Shown here: positions 5,811 to 13,842 of the stretch, piece by piece
Numbering within the stretch: the first letter of the stretch is position 1
Layout: each line of letters opens with the position of its first letter
Source of the DNA: JBCDJG01 sp038748065
Lineage (GTDB): Bacteria > Pseudomonadota > Gammaproteobacteria > Pseudomonadales > Halieaceae
NCBI GenBank assembly: GCA_038748065.1
Contig: JBCDJG010000081.1
Span: 1-16,569 of the forward strand
Length of the DNA: 16,569 nt
Direction of reading: 5' to 3'
Translations under genes and position numbers: made by a program
Notes under the pieces: generated by a model
Told to the model about the DNA's origin: nothing
Databases searched by the model: none
What the model saw: the letters and a program-made list of their open reading frames with translations, nothing else

Positions 5811-6866
5811 CGCCTCTTTGACGGCGTCGGCGTGGCGTAACATCACGTGCGCGAAGTAGATGACGGCGCTCAACAGCACAACGGCACCACCCTGATGGGC
5901 GGCTGCCAGCGAAATCGGCACATGCAGCAAGAGGGTACTGATACCGAGGACCACCTGGCCCGCCAGCGCGAGCAAAAGCAGCGACACTGCTCGTCGAGCC
6001 CCACCGGCATACCGGCTCCGGTACACCGAGATCGCCGTAGCCACAATCATCGCGCTGAGAATATACGCAAACATACGATGGTTGAACTGAATCGTCGTTA
6101 TGTCCTCAAAGGCATCTCGCCAGGCCGAGGCACCGCTGTAGACCATATCGGGGATAAAGCTGGTTCCCATTAGGGGCCAGGTGTTGTAGGCAAAGCCCGC
6201 CCGGGTTCCCGCCACAAGCCCACCGGTCAGAATCATTAGGTACACCAGGCCAACCAGAATCGCAGACCAGGTAGCCATTCCGCCCCAGCGCAGCTCGGTG
6301 CGCTCACCGCGGGACGTGAGCAAATCCAGCGCGAGCCAAATCATGTAGGCGTATATCGCGAACGCGAGGCCCAAATGCGAGGTGAGGCGATACTGGCTTA
6401 CGCGCGGGTTATCTACCAAACCGCTCTTGACCATATACCAGCCGAGCAGCCCCTGCAGCCCGCCGAGCACGAAGAGCAACCACAGGCGTGCCTTCATGTC
6501 AGGCCGCACCATGCCCTTCCAGAGAAAATACGCGAAGGGAACAAAATAGAGCGTACCGATCAGGCGTCCCAGCACCCTGTGCAGGTATTCATACATGAAA
6601 ATAACCTTGAAGCCGGCCAGGTCCATGCCGAGATTTACCTTCTGGTATTCGGGGTATTGCTTATACTTCTCGAACACGTCCAGCCATGCCGCCTCTGACA
6701 GCGGCGGGATAATCCCCATCAGAGGGCGCCACTCAACCATGGACAGGCCCGAGCCCGTCAGTCGCGTTACGCCGCCAAGCAAGATCATGCCAAAAATCAC
6801 GGCCGCACAGACTAACAGCCAGGTAGCTATTTGGCGGTCGTATAGGGCTTGCTGCTGGACGTTCAT
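5781..6866 (-). CDS. ctaA: Heme A synthase
   Basis: Inner-membrane enzyme of 361 residues that oxidises the C8 methyl group of heme O to the formyl group of heme A for aa3-type cytochrome oxidases. Eight hydrophobic segments are visible, at about 14-34, 95-115, 127-147, 162-183, 200-220, 262-284, 293-315 and 324-344. The four conserved heme-ligand histidines are H96 (YEYLHRVLGR), H164 (RLTSHLG), H263 (FNHRMFAY) and H324 (AAAHQGG). The N-terminal GGVTRLTGSGLSMVEWRP is a family hallmark. Length and the insert between spans 1 and 2 fit the longer proteobacterial (CtaA type 2) form. The gene is 46 bases after the acetoacetyl-CoA synthetase and may be co-transcribed with it. The usual neighbours, such as ctaB/cyoE or cox genes, are absent here. 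Confidence 0.95.
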   Translation of the reverse strand: MNVQQQALYDRQIATWLLVCAAVIFGMILLGGVTRLTGSGLSMVEWRPLMGIIPPLSEAAWLDVFEKYKQYPEYQKVNLGMDLAGFKVIFMYEYLHRVLGRLIGTLYFVPFAYFLWKGMVRPDMKARLWLLFVLGGLQGLLGWYMVKSGLVDNPRVSQYRLTSHLGLAFAIYAYMIWLALDLLTSRGERTELRWGGMATWSAILVGLVYLMILTGGLVAGTRAGFAYNTWPLMGTSFIPDMVYSGASAWRDAFEDITTIQFNHRMFAYILSAMIVATAISVYRSRYAGGARRAVSLLLLALAGQVVLGISTLLLHVPISLAAAHQGGAVVLLSAVIYFAHVMLRHADAVKEALPELRPRIV

Positions 6867-6912
6867 GGGCTCGCTGTGTTTTACCGGCTAGGTTGCGGGC
6901 GGCAATGATACA

Positions 6913-8862
6913 TCAATCGGCCAGTTCCGGCAGGTCACGATAGAAGGCCAGCGCCTCGGGATTGGCCAGCGCATCCGTGTTCTTCACAGGCCGACCATGC
7001 ACCACATTGCGTACCGCGAGTTCGACGATTTTTCCACTGATCGTGCGGGGAATATCAGCCACCTGGACAATACGCGCTGGAACGTGCCTTGGCGTGGTAT
7101 TGCACCGCACGGTCGCACAAATCTCTCGACGCAGTTCATCGTCGAGCGATCGCCCCGGGCGCAAGACCACAAATAGCACCACCCGTATGTCGTCGCCCCA
7201 TTCCTGGCCAATTACAATGCTCTCGACAACGGCCTCAACCTTCTCTACCTGCCGGTAGATCTCTGCTGTACCGATGCGAACGCCTCCTGGATTGAGAACA
7301 GCATCAGAGCGCCCGTGGATGATAAAGCCGCGGTGGGATGTCACTTCAGCGTAATCGCCGTGCGCCCAGACGCCTGGCCAGCTATCGAAATAGGCACTGC
7401 GAAATTTCTTGTCGCCCGGGTCGCTCCAGAAGCCAATGGGCGCACAGGGAAAGGGCGCGGCGCATACCAACTCACCCTTTTCCTCCAATACGGCTTCGCC
7501 CTGCTCGTTCCAAACCTCTACCGCCATCCCAAGCCCAGGGGCCTGTATCTCGCCGGAATACACCGGCAGGATGGGGCAGCCGAGGACGAAGCAGGAAACG
7601 ATGTCGGTACCGCCCGAGATACTCGACACACAGATATCGCTTTTAAAGTCGCGATAGACGTACTCAAAGCTCTCGTGGGCCAGTGGTGAGCCGGTCGACA
7701 GGATGGTCTTTAAACTCGTCAGCGCATGCGTCTCCCGCGGCCGGTGGCCCGCTTTCTCGAGCGCCGCGATGAATTTGGCACTGGTGCCGAAAACGCTGAT
7801 CCGCTCGGCATCAATTGCATCCAGCAGCACACGGCCCTCGCCTGCGAAGGGGGAGCCATCGTAAAGCACCACGGTAGCGCCGCTCGCCAAACCTGAGACC
7901 AGCCAGTTCCACATCATCCAGCCACAGGTCGTGAAATAAAACAGAACGTCTTCAGGCTTGATGTCCGCATGTAGCCGGTGTTCTTTCAGGTGCTGCAACA
8001 GCGTGCCGCCGGCGCCGTGCACAATGCACTTGGGCATGCCCGTGGTGCCGGACGAATACATGATATAAAGCGGATGGTCGAAGGGCAGCGCCGTAAACTG
8101 CAGGTCGCCGGGTTCCGGCGTCAGAAAGTCCTGCCAGAGACAGGCACCGTCGATGGCTGAAATATCGGGTGTGTCCCCAACCAGCGGCACGACCACGACG
8201 TGCTCCAGGCTATCGATTTTCGAAGCGATAGTCGCAAGCCTGTCCAGGCAGTCGCAGGTTTTGCCGTTGTAGTAGTAGCCGTCCGCCGCGAACAGCACGC
8301 GCGGCTCGATCTGGCCGAAGCGATCCATGACACCGTTAATCCCAAAGTCGGGAGAACAGGATGACCAGGTGGCCCCCAGACTGGACGCCGCCAGCATAGC
8401 CACAACGGTCTCTTCGATATTCGGCATAAAGCCTGCAACACGATCCCCCGGCTGAATACCGAGGTCGCGCAGGCTGGCGGCCAGTGCAGCGACTCTTAGG
8501 CGAAGTTGCGCGTAGCTGGTCTGGCGCCGATCTCCGTTCTCCAGAAGTGAGATGAGCGCGGGATGGTCGTCGCGTCGTTGTAACAGGTTTTCAGCGAAAT
8601 TAATCCGCGTATCGGGAAACCACCTCGCGCCGGGAAAGTGCTCTGCATCAAGCAATACGTGCTCGCCTCGCACGCCTGTCACACCGCTGAACTCCCAGAT
8701 CCAACGCCAAAACTTTTCGGGTTCGGCCACAGACCATGCCTGTAGCGCAAAAACATCGCCCTCGAAGGACAGGCCCTCAGCCTGCTCCACTGCCGACATG
8801 AAATGGGTGATATTGGCGCGAGCTACACGAGTCGCGTCAGGCCGCCACAGAGGATCGGTCAT
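6913..8862 (-). CDS. aacS: Acetoacetyl-CoA synthetase
   Basis: ANL-superfamily ligase of 649 residues that would activate acetoacetate with ATP and CoA to acetoacetyl-CoA, in ketone body, leucine or polyhydroxybutyrate metabolism. Residue numbers count from ATG 8862. The AMP-binding P-loop is YSSGTTGMPK (269-278), ISGGTD follows at about 415-420, HGDYAE starts at 501, GRSDAVLNPGG at 517-527, and the C-terminal catalytic lysine is K611 in RTISGK. The N-terminal RWFPDTRINFAENLL and the C-terminal HGRPVKNTDALANPEAL are typical of the acetoacetyl-CoA rather than the acetyl-CoA branch. A TTG at 8880 would add six residues, but AGGGA sits about seven bases before ATG 8862, so I chose that. Diverges from a LysR-type gene. 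Confidence 0.93.
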   Translation of the reverse strand: MTDPLWRPDATRVARANITHFMSAVEQAEGLSFEGDVFALQAWSVAEPEKFWRWIWEFSGVTGVRGEHVLLDAEHFPGARWFPDTRINFAENLLQRRDDHPALISLLENGDRRQTSYAQLRLRVAALAASLRDLGIQPGDRVAGFMPNIEETVVAMLAASSLGATWSSCSPDFGINGVMDRFGQIEPRVLFAADGYYYNGKTCDCLDRLATIASKIDSLEHVVVVPLVGDTPDISAIDGACLWQDFLTPEPGDLQFTALPFDHPLYIMYSSGTTGMPKCIVHGAGGTLLQHLKEHRLHADIKPEDVLFYFTTCGWMMWNWLVSGLASGATVVLYDGSPFAGEGRVLLDAIDAERISVFGTSAKFIAALEKAGHRPRETHALTSLKTILSTGSPLAHESFEYVYRDFKSDICVSSISGGTDIVSCFVLGCPILPVYSGEIQAPGLGMAVEVWNEQGEAVLEEKGELVCAAPFPCAPIGFWSDPGDKKFRSAYFDSWPGVWAHGDYAEVTSHRGFIIHGRSDAVLNPGGVRIGTAEIYRQVEKVEAVVESIVIGQEWGDDIRVVLFVVLRPGRSLDDELRREICATVRCNTTPRHVPARIVQVADIPRTISGKIVELAVRNVVHGRPVKNTDALANPEALAFYRDLPELAD

Positions 8863-8912
8863 GTTGCATTCCCTGATCAATGATTGCCTAACTTGCCTGC
8901 TGCCTATACATT

Positions 8913-8941
8913 AATCAAATTGAATTTTTAGATTTATAAAT
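8913..8941. promoter_or_regulatory. AT-rich dyads between aacS and the LysR gene (possible LysR operator)
   Basis: The 90-base divergent spacer contains AATCAAATTGAAT (8913-8925), a dyad with one mismatched pair that also fits the loose T-N11-A pattern of LysR sites, and the perfect ten-base palindrome ATTTATAAAT (8932-8941) just before the LysR start. Autoregulation and control of aacS are plausible from position. AT-rich sequence gives such dyads easily, so confidence is limited. Confidence 0.35.
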
Positions 8942-8952
8942 AAATTATTTTT

Positions 8953-9855
8953 ATGGATCTCAGCCTCCGCCAGATACGCGCCTTTGCCACCCTTGCCCAG
9001 TGCAACAGCTTTGCCGAAGCCAGCGAGCAGCTTCATATCACGCAACCGGCACTGAGCACCGCGATCAAAAATATGGAAATCCAGGCGGGGGGGAAACTCT
9101 TTAATCGCTCTACCAGGCGTATCGAGCTAACCGCCGAAGGACGAGATTTTCTCCCGGTCGCGCGCCGGCTGATAGATGCCTACGACGCCGCGCTTGACGA
9201 TCTCGGTAGAGCATTTCGCCTGCAGCAGGGCCGTATCCAGGTGGCGGTCATGCCGTCCTTCGCCATGAACGCCCTTCCCGGTGCGTTAAAGCACTTCCGG
9301 GACGCACACCCGGGCATCAACGTCAGCGTGCTCGACATTGTCATGGAGGACACGCTGCAGGCGGTGCGCGATGGCGACGCCGACCTCGGCATAACCTTTG
9401 AACCCGAGCAGCTCATGGGGCTGGAGTTCATACCCCTGTTTAGCGATCGCTTCACGGCCGTTGTCCCAGCCCACAGCCCGCTGGCGGAGCAATCTAGCCT
9501 GGCGTGGCAAGCCTTGTGCGAATTACCCTTCATCGCGATGAACCGAGGCTCGTGGACGCGAACGCGGACCGAGCGCGCGATGCAAGATGCTGGGGTCTCG
9601 CCAGTCCAGCTGCTGGAAGCAACCCAGTTGGCAACGATTGGTCGCATGGTTGCAACTGGCCTTGGCGGCAGCGTAGTGCCCAGCTTGTGTAGCGCGCAGA
9701 TGACGGAGCTGGGCGCTCGCTGCGTGCCGCTGGCGCAGCCACTTATTGAAGCCCGCGTGGGGATTTTCGTCAGCCCCCGCCACCCGCCATCAACGGCCGC
9801 TGCAGCCCTCATCGAGGTCCTTTTAGCGACCTTCGGTAGTGCAACCGGCCCGTGA
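8953..9855 (+). CDS. LysR-family transcriptional regulator
   Basis: A 300-residue regulator with the typical LysR layout. The N-terminal winged helix is at about residues 3-62 (LRQIRAFATLAQCNSFAEAS, HITQPALSTAIKNME, then LFNRSTRRIELTAEG). A linker helix and a two-lobed effector-binding domain follow at about 90-295 (IQVAVMPSFAMNALPG, DADLGITFEPEQL, TGLGGSVVPS). It is transcribed away from aacS across a 90-base AT-rich spacer, the classic arrangement for a LysR activator and its target, so control of acetoacetyl-CoA synthetase is the best guess. No Shine-Dalgarno sequence precedes the ATG, only an AT-rich leader. The gene converges with the PLP enzyme gene, with 13 bases between the stops. The effector is unknown. 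Confidence 0.92.
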   Translation: MDLSLRQIRAFATLAQCNSFAEASEQLHITQPALSTAIKNMEIQAGGKLFNRSTRRIELTAEGRDFLPVARRLIDAYDAALDDLGRAFRLQQGRIQVAVMPSFAMNALPGALKHFRDAHPGINVSVLDIVMEDTLQAVRDGDADLGITFEPEQLMGLEFIPLFSDRFTAVVPAHSPLAEQSSLAWQALCELPFIAMNRGSWTRTRTERAMQDAGVSPVQLLEATQLATIGRMVATGLGGSVVPSLCSAQMTELGARCVPLAQPLIEARVGIFVSPRHPPSTAAAALIEVLLATFGSATGP

Positions 9856-9868
9856 GTTAACAGCAGCG

Positions 9869-11317
9869 TCAGGACGCTTCGCGCTGCTCCGGGTTGTAGA
9901 GTCGATTGATGAACTCGCCCAACAGCACCTCCCGCGTGGCGGCGGGCAGCTGGTTCAGGATCTGGTTGATCTCATCCATGCGCCCTGGCAGCGAGCTGCC
10001 ATCACTACCCAGGATATCGCCCATGTGATCCAGGGCAGTGTGCCCTGCCTCCTGGATAAACTGGCTCAGCTCTTCGGGAAGCTCGAAGACCTCCTTGCCC
10101 TGCTGCGCGGCGCGCTGGGCCGCCGCGAGTTCTCTAAGATCGCTGCAGAATTCATCCACCCTGTCCGCATTGTGATAACCCACCGAGAGGTGCATATTCT
10201 CGCCGGAGTTGGCGTAACCGAACTGGGGCTGGATGAACCAGCCACGCTCTTTCATATCCTCGCCAAGCGGGAAGATATCGAAATCGGTCGCGCGCAGGGC
10301 GATCATGTTTATCTTTGGATCACCCATGACCTCCATGCCTTCAATGTCGGCCACGCAGTCGAGAATTTTCTGAGTCGCCTTCTGGGTCGCGTCGACCAGC
10401 CGCATATAGCCCTCTTCGCCCAGGTAGTTGAGGATGGCCCAGCAAGCGGCTACAGGGCCGCCACTCTTGGTGGAGGTTACACCGGGGTTGATAACGGCGT
10501 AGCCAGTCCACTGGGCGTGCGAAAATATCTGGTGACGACGCAGCTCACGATCGTTATAGAGGATGCAGGAAGCGCCTTTCGCGGCGTAGCCCCACTTGTG
10601 GAAATCCATGGATAGCTGCGTCACGCCGGGCACGCCCATGTCAAAGTCCGGTATGTCGTATCCCAGCTTCTTGGCGAAGGGCAGGTACATGCCACCGACA
10701 CAGCAATCCACATGCAGCAGCAGCGAGTGGCGTAGCGCAACCTGGCCAAGCTCGGTAATCGGGTCTATCGCGCCGTGAGCGTAAGACGGGGCGGAGCCCA
10801 CCAGCATGATCGTGTTTTCGGTAATCGCCGCTTCCATCGCCTCGGGTACCGCGCGGAAGTTGTCATCGACCTCGACAGTAACCGCGGTGAGGTCGAAATA
10901 GGCACAGGCCTTGTGGAAGGCGGGGTGCGCCGTGACCGGCATCACCACCTCGGGGTTTTTGATCCCGGGCTTGATCTCGCGGTAGTAGTCGCGGGCAGCC
11001 TTCAGGGACAGCAGGATGCTCTCGGTGCCGCCGGAGGTGAAGGTACCCGTGGCGTTTTCAGAGCCGTTGACCAGGTCCACCGCCATGCCGATGACATCCT
11101 TCTCCAGCTCCATACAGCTGGGGAAGGAGGTTGGATCCAGACCGTTTTCAATGAAATAAAGGTTATAGGCATCTTTCAGGAGCTGCTTGGCCTCTTCGCC
11201 GGCGTCGTAGACATAGGCAAACACTTTGCCTTCGGCCCAGGGCACATCGTCCGTTTTCAGCGCATCCAGCTGACTCAGGATGGCGTCGGGCGTCTGGCCG
11301 GTCTTCGGGAATTCCAT
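9869..11317 (-). CDS. PLP-dependent lyase/decarboxylase, sphingosine-1-phosphate lyase-like
   Basis: Fold-type I PLP enzyme of 482 residues in the group II decarboxylase superfamily, closest by motif to sphingosine-1-phosphate lyase. Numbering is from ATG 11317. SGGTES (95-100) is the cofactor phosphate region, D204 in LLHVDCCVGGMYLPF pairs with the pyridine nitrogen, and K241 in SMDFHKWGYAAKGAS is the Schiff-base lysine, resembling the S1P lyase pattern DTHKYGFAPKG. Unlike the eukaryotic enzyme it has no N-terminal membrane anchor, so it should be cytosolic. About 80 C-terminal residues look like a helical extension. AGGAGA seven bases before ATG 11317 decides this start over the ATG at 11338. 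The substrate is unproven: a phosphorylated sphingoid-like amine or an amino acid are both possible. Diverges from the acylase gene. Confidence 0.85.
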   Translation of the reverse strand: MEFPKTGQTPDAILSQLDALKTDDVPWAEGKVFAYVYDAGEEAKQLLKDAYNLYFIENGLDPTSFPSCMELEKDVIGMAVDLVNGSENATGTFTSGGTESILLSLKAARDYYREIKPGIKNPEVVMPVTAHPAFHKACAYFDLTAVTVEVDDNFRAVPEAMEAAITENTIMLVGSAPSYAHGAIDPITELGQVALRHSLLLHVDCCVGGMYLPFAKKLGYDIPDFDMGVPGVTQLSMDFHKWGYAAKGASCILYNDRELRRHQIFSHAQWTGYAVINPGVTSTKSGGPVAACWAILNYLGEEGYMRLVDATQKATQKILDCVADIEGMEVMGDPKINMIALRATDFDIFPLGEDMKERGWFIQPQFGYANSGENMHLSVGYHNADRVDEFCSDLRELAAAQRAAQQGKEVFELPEELSQFIQEAGHTALDHMGDILGSDGSSLPGRMDEINQILNQLPAATREVLLGEFINRLYNPEQREAS

Positions 11318-11374
11318 GAGCACTTCTCCTGTCTTCATTCTCTCTCATCGAGGCCGCGGCAAAGTAACAATAAA

Positions 11375-11390
11375 TTGCACATATGTCCAA
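11375..11390. promoter_or_regulatory. Near-perfect 16-base palindrome over the -35 element
   Basis: TTGCACAT followed directly by ATGTCCAA is a dyad with seven of eight base pairs matching. It covers the -35 box of the acylase promoter and lies about 58 bases upstream of the divergent PLP-lyase start. The position suits a repressor site that could act on both genes. No matching regulator is in the window. Confidence 0.42.
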
Positions 11391-11403
11391 CTTTTTCTAT
11401 ACT
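11375..11403 (+). promoter_or_regulatory. Sigma-70 promoter of the acylase gene
   Basis: TTGCAC (11375-11380), a 17-base spacer and TATACT (11398-11403) form a near-consensus promoter. Transcription would begin near 11410. An upstream in-frame ATG at 11383 lies inside this promoter, so it cannot serve this transcript. That supports the ATG at 11446 as the acylase start. Confidence 0.65.
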
Positions 11404-11445
11404 CCGCGCTGCGCCGCTCCAACCTCCTATGACAGAACACCCCGC

Positions 11446-13788
11446 ATGAAGCGCCTGATTCAAACCATCACTGCCCTGGCCCTCGTCGCGATCCTCGCAT
11501 TTGCCAGCTTGCACTTATTGCTGCTCCCGAAAACCAGCGGCAGCATCAAGGTCGAGGGGCTCTCACATCCTGTCACCATCCGCTTCGATGCCTTTCAGCG
11601 CCCCTATGCGCAGGCCACGACATTTGAGGACGCCCTGTTCGCCGAAGGCTGGCTGCACGGCAGTAACCGCTTGTGGCAAATGGAACTGTTTCGCCGCGCC
11701 GGCAAAGGGCGACTCGCGGAACTGCTCGGCGACGATATGCTCGACGCAGATCGGGAGCTGTTGCTGATCGGCGTACCTGAGTTGGCCGACAGGCTGCGCC
11801 AGCAGGCAAGCGAAGACTTCCTCGAGCAGTTGCAGGCCTACGTGACTGGTGTAAACGCGGCCATCGCTGCACAAGCTATACCGCCGCTGGAGTTTCTTCT
11901 GCTCGGTACAGGGCCCGAGCCATGGACCGCCGCTGATGTTTTTGCCGTCGGCGCGCTCACCGCCTATCAATCCGCCAACAACTTCCGCAAAGAACTGCTC
12001 CGGCTGGCGATCCGCGAATCCGTTGGCGACGATGCCTTTGCCATCTTTCTCGCGGACGGCAGCGATGGCCCCGACTATCCTCTGGTGTTGCCCACGGGCG
12101 AGGCTGTCGCGCTTACACTGGATCGCCTGTCGGCGAGTGATCCACTGGAAAACGAGCAGATGCCACGGCTGGCCTTTGGCAGTAACGGCTGGGTGGTCGC
12201 GCCTGCCCGCAGCGCGACGGGCAATGCGCTGTTTGCCTTCGACTCCCACGACGCGCTCGGCTTGCCCAACCTGTTCTACGAAGTCCACCTGTTCTATGGC
12301 GAAGGCCGGCAGATTCGGGGCTGGTCTGCGCCCGGGCTGCCGGGTGTAATCAATGGCTTTAACGAGCGCATCGCCTGGGGTTTCACCAACATCGGCGACA
12401 CCCAGGACCTGTTCATCGAGCGCTACTGCGACGACGGCGCGGGCTTCATCGATGCAGACGAGTGCTACCGGCCGGAGCTGCGGCAAGCTGAGTTGCCACG
12501 CAAGGACGGACAAACTGAAACCGTAGACATCGTCCTCACTCGCAATGGCCGCCTGATCAGCGAGGAGCCGGCTATTGCGCTGCGCTGGACCGCCCACGAA
12601 CTCGAAGGGCTGAGCCTGGAGAGCCTGTTCGATCTCAATCGCGCAAACAACTGGCAACAGTACACCGCAGCCCTGGATCACTTCCCCGCCCCGACGCTGA
12701 ACGCCACCTACGCCGACGTCGATGGGAATATCGGCTTTCGCACGGCCGGCGCCCTGCCACTGCGTGGCCACGGCGAGGGCCTATACCCCCTGCGCGGCGA
12801 TATCGCGAGCCACCGATGGCGGGGCATCGTGCCCGCAGATGCGATGCCTGAACGAGCCCATCCCGAATCCGGCTTTCTGGCAGCGGCGAACGCCCGCGTC
12901 AACGCCCTCGGGCAGGGCACACTGGTTTCCGCCGATAATGCATCACCCTATCGCATCAGCCGGATCCAGGCCGTGCTCACAGCGTCTGATGCGCTGACAC
13001 TCGAGGACATGCAGGCGCTGCAGATGGACTGGTATGACGGGCAGGCCGCCCTGTATCTGCGCGATATGCTCGAGCGGGTTGATCGCAGCCTTCTCAGCTC
13101 GGCCGCTGTAGCAGCCATCGCCCTGCTCGAGGACTGGGTCGATCTGCCCATGGCAGCGCCTGACAGCGCTGCCGCCCTCATTTACCAGCGCTGGTATCCC
13201 GCCCTCGCTCGAGAGGTGCTGGGCAACAGGCTGCCGGCGCCGCTCGTGGACCGCGCGCTGAAGCATAAGTATGTTCTGGATTACGCTTTGGACCAGCTGC
13301 TGCGCATCGACGATGATCCACACTGGTGGCAAGGCCAACAGCCGCAGTCTCTGGCCACGGCGCTGAACAAGGCCGTAGCAGACCTTGCGGCGGCAACCGG
13401 CGAGACGCGGCCCGACCGCTGGCGCCTGGACCAGCTCCAGCGCGTCGGCCTTAAACACGAGTTCGCCAGCGCCGTGCCTGCGTTGGCCCCCCTGCTGAAC
13501 CAGGAGGCTGTGCCTTGGGCCGGCAGCGTCACGACCGTCGGGCGCGCCGGCTATCGCTATGACAGGCCCAACCAGGTCAGCAGCGCAGCGACAGTCCGCG
13601 TCATCGCAGAGATGAGCGAACCGATACGCGCTGCCGCGGTTATTCCGGGCGGCCAGTCTGGTTACCCCCTGAGTAGCGCCTACCGTGACCAGTTCCCGCA
13701 CTGGCTCGCCGGGGAAGCGCTACCGCTGTCGAGCGACCCCGAAGCGGTCGATGGACAGGAATTGACGCTGGCGCCCGCAGGGCGCTAG
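11446..13788 (+). CDS. Penicillin acylase family (Ntn hydrolase) amidase, exported
   Basis: A 780-residue S45-family amide hydrolase, the family of penicillin G acylase and of AHL acylases such as PvdQ and QuiP. The N-terminus (MKRLIQTITALALVAILAFA) is a signal peptide or signal anchor, placing the enzyme in the periplasm. An alpha region follows (FAEGWLHGSNRLWQMELFRRAGKGRLAEL split over about 65-95). The expected autoproteolytic site is G245-S246 in FGSNGWVVAP, making S246 the N-terminal nucleophile of the beta chain. FDSHDALGLPNLFYEVHL and GFNERIAWGFTN match conserved beta-chain segments. The start is ATG 11446, not the in-frame ATG at 11383, because of the promoter position and the signal sequence; the ribosome binding site is weak. 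The substrate cannot be read from sequence: acyl-homoserine lactones or other N-acyl compounds are possible. Confidence 0.88.
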   Translation: MKRLIQTITALALVAILAFASLHLLLLPKTSGSIKVEGLSHPVTIRFDAFQRPYAQATTFEDALFAEGWLHGSNRLWQMELFRRAGKGRLAELLGDDMLDADRELLLIGVPELADRLRQQASEDFLEQLQAYVTGVNAAIAAQAIPPLEFLLLGTGPEPWTAADVFAVGALTAYQSANNFRKELLRLAIRESVGDDAFAIFLADGSDGPDYPLVLPTGEAVALTLDRLSASDPLENEQMPRLAFGSNGWVVAPARSATGNALFAFDSHDALGLPNLFYEVHLFYGEGRQIRGWSAPGLPGVINGFNERIAWGFTNIGDTQDLFIERYCDDGAGFIDADECYRPELRQAELPRKDGQTETVDIVLTRNGRLISEEPAIALRWTAHELEGLSLESLFDLNRANNWQQYTAALDHFPAPTLNATYADVDGNIGFRTAGALPLRGHGEGLYPLRGDIASHRWRGIVPADAMPERAHPESGFLAAANARVNALGQGTLVSADNASPYRISRIQAVLTASDALTLEDMQALQMDWYDGQAALYLRDMLERVDRSLLSSAAVAAIALLEDWVDLPMAAPDSAAALIYQRWYPALAREVLGNRLPAPLVDRALKHKYVLDYALDQLLRIDDDPHWWQGQQPQSLATALNKAVADLAAATGETRPDRWRLDQLQRVGLKHEFASAVPALAPLLNQEAVPWAGSVTTVGRAGYRYDRPNQVSSAATVRVIAEMSEPIRAAAVIPGGQSGYPLSSAYRDQFPHWLAGEALPLSSDPEAVDGQELTLAPAGR

Positions 13789-13814
13789 GCAAGCCTGTAA
13801 GCCTGGCGTACACT
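13786..13814 (+). promoter_or_regulatory. Weak candidate promoter of uup
   Basis: TAGGCA (13786-13791), a 17-base spacer and TACACT (13809-13814) match the sigma-70 boxes at four and five of six bases. The -35 overlaps the acylase stop codon. The leader would be only about 20 bases long. Readthrough from the acylase gene, which ends 54 bases upstream of uup, is the alternative. Confidence 0.33.
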
Positions 13815-13842
13815 CCCTCGCTTTTCCCGTCACAAGCGCCCC

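Noticed and set aside
8863..8880. TTG start at 8880 for acetoacetyl-CoA synthetase
   Set aside because: ATG 8862 has AGGGA at good spacing and gives the usual family start; the TTG has no ribosome binding site.
9839..11449. Long plus-strand ORFs (258 and 224 codons) opposite the PLP lyase
   Set aside because: The minus-strand frame carries the PLP lysine and cofactor motifs; the opposite frames show nothing recognisable.
11563..12771. 402-codon minus-strand ORF opposite the acylase gene
   Set aside because: Shadow of the acylase reading frame in GC-rich DNA; its translation shows no domain and the plus-strand frame has clear catalytic motifs.
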